From the NCBI RefSeq assembly GCF_014873535.1, contig NZ_JADBEF010000001.1:9424001-9488000 (forward strand): a stretch of 64,000 nt of DNA. The letters run 5' to 3'. Below are positions 59,585 to 64,000 of this stretch, in pieces. The stretch comes from Nonomuraea africana (lineage in GTDB: Bacteria > Actinomycetota > Actinomycetes > Streptosporangiales > Streptosporangiaceae). The notes under the pieces are model-generated. The model worked only from the letters and a program-made list of their open reading frames with translations. It had not been told where the DNA came from and ran no database searches. Each line of letters opens with the position of its first letter. The stretch's first letter is position 1. The position numbers were made by a program, and so were the translations under genes.

Positions 59585-59770
59585 TCAGACCTGGACGACG
59601 CGGACGCCGGCCTCGCCGAGCCTGGTGACCAGGTCGGGCGGCGCGGTCGAGTCCGTGACCAGCACGTTGATCTGGGCAAGCGGGGAGATCCGGGCGAACG
59701 CGCGCTTGCCGAGCTTGGAGCCGTCGGCCACGACGATCACCTGACGCGCCTTGACCTGCTGGGCAGCGTG
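59585..59770 (-). pseudogene. Remnant of a DeoR/GlpR-family regulator (C-terminal end only)
   Basis: On the minus strand the residues VKARQVIVVADGSKLGKRAF and ARISPLAQINVLVTDSTAP match the C-terminal effector domain of DeoR/GlpR sugar-phosphate regulators (ADSSKxGxRAF...xDxLITD). The rest of that domain and the whole helix-turn-helix are missing: upstream the frame runs into sequence that instead reads as a different protein on the other strand. The join at about 59765 looks like a deletion scar. It ends four bases after the DUF2469 stop. Confidence 0.65.
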
Positions 59771-59990
59771 ACGGGTGCGCCGGCCGAGCACAACCGCGTG
59801 CACGGCTTCCAGCGCCGCTCCAAGGGCTACAGCGCGGGCCTCTGGACGCACAACTCCGACGGCATGGTCATCCAGTTCAACGAGGTCAGCGGCCATCCAC
59901 GGCACCGCCGTACCGGCCGGCGCGACCGGCACGGTCACCGGCGATCCGCTGCTGACCGGCGACCACCGGCTGTCGAGGAGTAACCCAGAC
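59768..59990 (+). pseudogene. Remnant of a parallel beta-helix (pectate-lyase-like) protein
   Basis: The plus-strand residues EHNRVHGFQRRSKGYSAGLW and THNSDGMVIQFNEVSG look like right-handed beta-helix coils (NxV...GVxIQxNxVxG). After an apparent frame change, AIHGTAVPAGATGTVTGDPL resembles the end of such proteins. No start, signal peptide or full domain is present. Together with the DeoR scrap this is a decayed carbohydrate-utilisation locus. The remaining 59991-60155 holds nothing I recognise. Confidence 0.5.
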
Positions 59991-60155
59991 GACAAGGCCG
60001 CCACCGACGGGACCGTCTTCGCCGGTCATTCCCCTGGCCTGCAGACGTCCGGTCATCCACAACATCCAGCCCGTCATCCCCGTTATCCACAGAACCCCGC
60101 TCGGCCCCGACCGCCCACCCCCTCTCCGGAAAACTCACGCCCCGGAGGTGGTCCC

Positions 60156-60509
60156 ATGGCATCGAAAGACGAGCTGGGCAAACAAGGCGAGCAACTCGCC
60201 ATCGACTACCTGCGTGCCCAAGGCATGCAGATCCTCGACAGAAACTGGCGCTGCCGCCAAGGCGAGATCGACGTGGTAGCCGAGCACGACAAGAAGCTGA
60301 TCGTCGTAGAGGTCAAGACCAGATCAGGCCGTACCCACGGCACCGCCCTGGAGGCCGTTCGCCCCGCCAAACTGGCCCGCCTGCGCATGCTCGCCGCCAC
60401 ATGGCTCGCCGCACAGCCCCGAAGCTTCGACTCCGTCCGAGTCGACGTCATCGCCCTCGAACAGGTCGGTGCCGACTTCGCCCTGCGCCACGTCAAGGGG
60501 GCGATCTAG
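60156..60509 (+). CDS. yraN: UPF0102 (YraN) family nuclease-like protein
   Basis: This 117-residue protein starts MASKDELGKQGEQLAIDYLR and has RCRQGEIDVVAEHDKKLIVVE followed by VKTRSG, the GEID...VEVKxR pattern of a PD-(D/E)XK-type fold related to Holliday-junction resolvases. Function is unproven, but it is regularly found before yifB and dprA. ATG 60156 has GGAGG eight bases upstream. Confidence 0.93.
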   Translation: MASKDELGKQGEQLAIDYLRAQGMQILDRNWRCRQGEIDVVAEHDKKLIVVEVKTRSGRTHGTALEAVRPAKLARLRMLAATWLAAQPRSFDSVRVDVIALEQVGADFALRHVKGAI

Positions 60510-62165
60510 ATGGCGGTGGCCCGCACCCGCAGCGTCACCCTCATCGGCGTCGCGGGACGCAGCATCGAGGTCGAGGCCGACGTGGGCAGCGGCCTGGCCG
60601 GCATCCACCTGATCGGGCTACCCGACACCGCGCTGAGCGAAGCGCGCGACAGGGTGCGCTCCGCGATGGTCAACAGCCACTACCCGTGGCCCGACGCCCG
60701 CATCACCGTGAGCCTCTTCCCCGCCAGCCTGCCCAAACGCGGCAGCCAGTTCGACCTGGCCATCGCCATCGCGATCATGGGCGCGGCGGGCGCCGTCCCC
60801 GCTGATCGGATCGCCGAGCCGTTCTTCCTCGGCGAGCTCGGGCTCGACGGGCGGCTCAGAGCCGTACGCGGGGTGCTGCCCTCGGTGCTCGGCGCCATCA
60901 AGAGCGGCGGCTCGACGGTGGTCGTCCCCGCCGCCAACGCCGCCGAGGCCGCGCTGGTGCCCGACGTCACCGTGGTGCCCATCGCCGACCTGCGCCAGCT
61001 CGTGGAGTGGCTGCGTCGCGGTGACGCGCCCCCTCGCCTGCGGCTCGTGCCCGACCCGCAGCCCGGCTCTGAGCCAACTTCGGACGGCGAGGCGCTCGCT
61101 CAAGACACCGGTGCCGCGGCACAGGACACCCCGCCGACCCGAAGGCTCTCCGTCGTCGGCTCCGGTGCCGAGACCGCTCCAGGGCTCACCTTCGAGGCGG
61201 ACCGTCCTCCCGTCGACCTGTCCGACGTGGTCGGCCAGCCACTCGGACGGCGGGCGCTCGAAGTCTCGGCGGCGGGCGGCCACAACCTCTGGATGCTCGG
61301 CCCACCGGGCACCGGCAAGACCCTCCTGGCCGAACGCCTGCCGACCCTGCTGCCCGACCTCGACGTCGACCAGGCGCTCGAGGTGACGGCCATCCACTCC
61401 ATCGCCGGCGTCCTGCCGTCCAGCAGCCCCATGATGAGCCGGCCACCGTTCGTGAGCCCGCACCACACGGCGAGCGTCGCCTCGATCGTCGGCGGTGGCA
61501 GCAACATCGTCCGCCCTGGCGCCGTGTCCCTGGCCCACCACGGAGCCCTGTTCCTCGACGAGGCGCCCGAATTCCCCCGTCACGTGCTGGACTCTCTCCG
61601 CCAGCCGCTGGAGGCCGGCAGGGTGACCGTGTCGCGCGCCGTCGGCACGATCACCTTCCCCGCGAAGTTCATGCTCGTCCTCGCCGCGAACCCCTGCCCC
61701 TGTGCCCAGCCCGCCGGTTCGGGCGAGCGCTGTCAGTGCTCCCCTGCGGCCAGGCGCCGCTATCTGGGCAGGCTCTCGGGCCCTCTGCTCGATCGCATCG
61801 ACATGAAGGTGACCATCGCCCGATCGAGCAGGCGCGAGCTCATGGCCGACCGCCGGTTCGTCGAGACCAGCAAGGTCGTCGCCGAACGCGTGCGGATGGC
61901 CCGTGAGCGTTCCGCCAAACGGCTGGCCGCGACGCCCTGGCGGACGAACGCCGAGATCCCCTCCGCCGCCCTGCACGCCGACTACCGTCCTTCGGATGCG
62001 GCGATGAAACCCATGACCGCCTGCCTCGACGCCGGCAGCCTCAGCGCCCGAGGGCTCGACAGGGTGGTCCGCGTCGCCTGGACCATCGCCGACCTCGAAG
62101 GCAAGGACCGCCCAGATGTCGCGGAAACCTCCGCCGCCCTAGCCCTCTGGCTAGGCGTCGCCTGA
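60510..62165 (+). CDS. YifB/ComM-family Mg-chelatase-like AAA+ ATPase
   Basis: This 551-residue ATPase has a Lon-S5-like N-terminal domain (VEADVGSGLAGIHLIGLPDTALSEARDRVRSA), a linker of low complexity (about 175-235), an AAA+ core with Walker A LGPPGTGKTLLAERLPTLL (about 264), FLDEAPEFPRHVLDSLRQPLE as Walker B, and a C-terminal Mg_chelatase_C domain. ComM-type proteins are branch-migration helicases in natural transformation. It starts directly after the yraN stop and precedes dprA, a conserved DNA-uptake gene trio. Confidence 0.95.
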   Translation: MAVARTRSVTLIGVAGRSIEVEADVGSGLAGIHLIGLPDTALSEARDRVRSAMVNSHYPWPDARITVSLFPASLPKRGSQFDLAIAIAIMGAAGAVPADRIAEPFFLGELGLDGRLRAVRGVLPSVLGAIKSGGSTVVVPAANAAEAALVPDVTVVPIADLRQLVEWLRRGDAPPRLRLVPDPQPGSEPTSDGEALAQDTGAAAQDTPPTRRLSVVGSGAETAPGLTFEADRPPVDLSDVVGQPLGRRALEVSAAGGHNLWMLGPPGTGKTLLAERLPTLLPDLDVDQALEVTAIHSIAGVLPSSSPMMSRPPFVSPHHTASVASIVGGGSNIVRPGAVSLAHHGALFLDEAPEFPRHVLDSLRQPLEAGRVTVSRAVGTITFPAKFMLVLAANPCPCAQPAGSGERCQCSPAARRRYLGRLSGPLLDRIDMKVTIARSSRRELMADRRFVETSKVVAERVRMARERSAKRLAATPWRTNAEIPSAALHADYRPSDAAMKPMTACLDAGSLSARGLDRVVRVAWTIADLEGKDRPDVAETSAALALWLGVA

Positions 62166-62563
62166 CGCGTCCAACTCCACTTTGACGAGTCCGGTCCACG
62201 ACCACGACACCCGCCCCTCTCCCTCACTTCGCAAGGACGATGGGTGGCCGGATGACCGGGGACCCACCTCGTCAGGCAACTCATCGACCGGGCCCTGCGG
62301 GAGGGGAAGGCGAGCTTGGCCGCGATAAGCCGGGCACCGTCGCCATCGAACTCCTGGACGGACAGAGACGCCTCGCCTGGCCGTACCGCGCAGCACCACC
62401 AAAACGCGCCTGAGGCAGCCATGCCTCGCTCCGGGAGGACCGGGCGCCTCGGTTCAGGAGAACCGGGCGAAACCTACGCCGGATGCAAGGGCAGACGGCA
62501 CGTGAAGGCACGAAAAGAGGTCATCCACCGATGTCCTCCTGAGAGAGACGGGAGCGTGAAGGC
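62166..62563. other. Intergenic region before dprA, no recognisable gene
   Basis: This 398-bp gap between yifB and dprA has a somewhat lower GC bias and open frames in several registers, but none has recognisable motifs, a good ribosome site or the expected codon bias. In the dprA frame an in-frame TGA at 62540-62542 limits that gene to the GTG at 62564. Confidence 0.5.
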
Positions 62564-64000
62564 GTGAGCGCCTGTCCTGGTCCGACCCCCGACGGCACCG
62601 AGCCGCCACCCCTGCAACACCACCATCCGACCGAACCCGTCCAGGCCCCTCCCACCCCACAACGACCCGCTTGGGCGCCATCCACCTCAGAACCGCCTGC
62701 GACAGGATCGCCCGGTTCGGGATCATCCGCGCCGGGGTCTCCGGGGTCGGGAGATTCCAGCCCTAACGAATCGTCGGCAAACGAAGCCGAGCCGCATTCC
62801 GCGGATGACGCCTCAGCGCAGAAGAGCACACTGACGCACGACGAGCCTGCGCCGGGCCCACCTCCGGAAGCTCCTGCAACCCGTGGCGATGGCCAGAGCG
62901 GTTCGAAGCGCCAGGAGAACGCGGGCACACGTGTCCCACCGCAGTCGGCGGTCCACTCGCCGGGCCCCGCACCCGTCCCAGGCCAGGAAGTCAGCGAAGG
63001 TGGCCGAAAGCCCGAGGATCACCAGGCCGTCCCTCCACCAACGGCGGCAGCCGCGTCCAACGAAGATCATGAGCTGCTCGCGCGGGCCGCGCTCATGCGC
63101 GCCGCCGACGTAGGGGACGTCATCATGGGACGTCTCGTACGGCAGTACGGCACCGCGGCCACGGTCGAGATGATCTTCCGCGGTTCCCTTCCCGAGGACT
63201 TCGTCGAGCGGGAGACCGTACGCAGAGGAGATCCGGAGCACGCCGCCGCCCTCGACCGTCGGTTGCGCGCCTGGCAGGCCCGTCTGCAGGCCGCCACCCC
63301 CGCCGCCGACCTCGAGGTCGGCCACCAGACGGGTGCTCGGCTGGTCGTGCCCGAATCGCCCGAGTGGCCCACCCAACTGGACGCGCTCGGTCACAGCCGC
63401 CCACTCGGTCTGTGGGTGCACGGCAGTGCTGACCTGCGCTACTCCTGCCTGCGTTCGGTGGCCGTGGTGGGCGCTCGCTCCGCCACCGCGTACGGCGTGC
63501 ACGTCGCGGCCGAGTTCGGCATCGGGCTCAGTGAGGCCAACTGGACAGTGGTCTCCGGAGGCGCGTACGGCATCGACGGAGCGGCCCATCGTGGAGCGCT
63601 GGCGGGCCCGTCCGCGACCATCGCCGTCCTCGCGTGCGGCACCGACGTCTGCTACCCGACCGCGCACCATGAGCTGTTCGCCGCGATTCGCCGTCAGGGC
63701 GCTGTCATCAGCGAGTGTCCGCCAGGCGTTCACCCGACTCGGGCGCGGTTCCTCATCAGGAACCGCCTGATCGCGGCGTTGTCGAGAGGCACCCTCGTGG
63801 TGGAGGCGGCCGTCCGCAGTGGGGCGCTCAACACCGCGAGCCACGCCACCAACCTCGGCCGCCATCTCGCGGCGGTGCCGGGCCCGATCACCTCGGAGAT
63901 GTCACTCGGCTGCCACAAACTCCTGCGCGAACGGAATGCGGTCTGCGTGACGTCCCCGCCCGAGATGATCGAACTCGTCGGCATGATCGGTGACGACCTG
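62564..64000 (+). CDS. dprA: DNA-processing protein DprA with long disordered N-terminus (3'-truncated by window edge)
   Basis: The frame runs 479 codons to the window edge. From about residue 165 it is a normal DprA: HELLARAALMRAADVGDVIM, then the Rossmann-like core with VAVVGARSATAYGVHVA (about 297-313), SGGAYGIDGAAHRGALAG, VLACGTDVCYP, RFLIRNRLIAALS and GALNTASHA. DprA loads RecA onto incoming single strands. Residues 1-165 are Pro/Ser/Glu-rich and without predicted structure, unusual for the family. GTG 62564 is the only start codon after an in-frame stop. The C-terminal domain lies beyond the window. Confidence 0.92.
   Translation, partial: MSACPGPTPDGTEPPPLQHHHPTEPVQAPPTPQRPAWAPSTSEPPATGSPGSGSSAPGSPGSGDSSPNESSANEAEPHSADDASAQKSTLTHDEPAPGPPPEAPATRGDGQSGSKRQENAGTRVPPQSAVHSPGPAPVPGQEVSEGGRKPEDHQAVPPPTAAAASNEDHELLARAALMRAADVGDVIMGRLVRQYGTAATVEMIFRGSLPEDFVERETVRRGDPEHAAALDRRLRAWQARLQAATPAADLEVGHQTGARLVVPESPEWPTQLDALGHSRPLGLWVHGSADLRYSCLRSVAVVGARSATAYGVHVAAEFGIGLSEANWTVVSGGAYGIDGAAHRGALAGPSATIAVLACGTDVCYPTAHHELFAAIRRQGAVISECPPGVHPTRARFLIRNRLIAALSRGTLVVEAAVRSGALNTASHATNLGRHLAAVPGPITSEMSLGCHKLLRERNAVCVTSPPEMIELVGMIGDDL

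Noticed and set aside
60083..60091. TTATCCACA, a perfect DnaA-box sequence, with TCATCCACA about 30 bp upstream
   Set aside because: A single perfect box in a gene-remnant patch, with no dnaA/dnaN neighbours, no AT-rich unwinding tract and no clustered boxes. Not evidence of an origin.
62166..62563. Short open frames in the yifB-dprA gap as a hypothetical gene
   Set aside because: No ribosome site, no motif, and competing frames on both strands.

Overview
This window is high-GC DNA from a filamentous actinomycete. Family-level placement is inference; gene content would fit Streptosporangiaceae-like taxa. The evidence is the third-position GC bias, frequent GTG starts, the housekeeping block ffh-rpsP-khpA-rimM-trmD-rplS-lepB-lepB-rnhB-DUF2469-yraN-yifB-dprA, an amtB-glnK-glnD operon, and four complete conservons (the actinomycete cvnABCD modules).

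Layout. 1-2.3 kb: the 3' end of a primary-like sigma factor, a SAM methyltransferase and an iron-box-controlled siderophore-binding lipoprotein. 2.3-6.6 kb: amtB-glnK-glnD, preceded by 11-bp-phased GlnR-like sites and with a duplicated hairpin between glnK and glnD. 6.7-51.2 kb: an accessory block lying between glnD and ffh. It contains conservon A (6.8-11.3), a TetR gene plus a quaternary-amine ABC operon (11.4-17.3, minus), conservon B (17.7-22.3), a sugar-kinase/SIS-isomerase pair (22.3-24.5, minus), a polyamine-type ABC operon, TetR gene, glycosyltransferase and aldehyde dehydrogenase (24.6-31.9), conservon C (32.0-36.8), an aldehyde dehydrogenase/DUF3598/nitrilase-like trio (36.9-39.7), two paralogous SsuABC/TauABC-like transporters flanking an O-methyltransferase (39.7-46.5, minus), and conservon D (46.9-51.2). 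51.3-64 kb: the SRP/ribosome/tRNA-modification/signal-peptidase/competence block, interrupted by an LPXTG surface protein at 53-54 kb and a patch of gene remnants at 59.6-60.0 kb. It ends in a partial dprA with a long disordered N-terminus.

How the genes work together. Each conservon encodes a membrane sensor with a histidine-kinase-type ATPase (CvnA), a roadblock protein (CvnB), a DUF742 protein (CvnC) and a small GTPase (CvnD), arranged with overlapping or near-overlapping genes. The cargo between them is mostly uptake and catabolism of small nitrogen compounds (ammonium, quaternary amines, polyamines, sulfonate/nitrate-like solutes). A link between these sensors and nitrogen or osmolyte nutrition is therefore an attractive but unproven inference.

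The most interesting signal is in conservons B and C. Between cvnC and cvnD both carry a roughly 90-nt element, a long inverted repeat with three compensatory base-pair changes plus an inner stem. It overlies a conserved 29/31-codon leader frame and the cvnD start codon. Conservons A and D lack it and start cvnD inside cvnC. This looks like an undescribed cis-acting RNA or coupled leader peptide controlling the CvnD GTPase. A second clear regulatory signal is one 16-bp palindrome found both upstream of the polyamine-type ABC operon and between a TetR gene and a glycosyltransferase gene.
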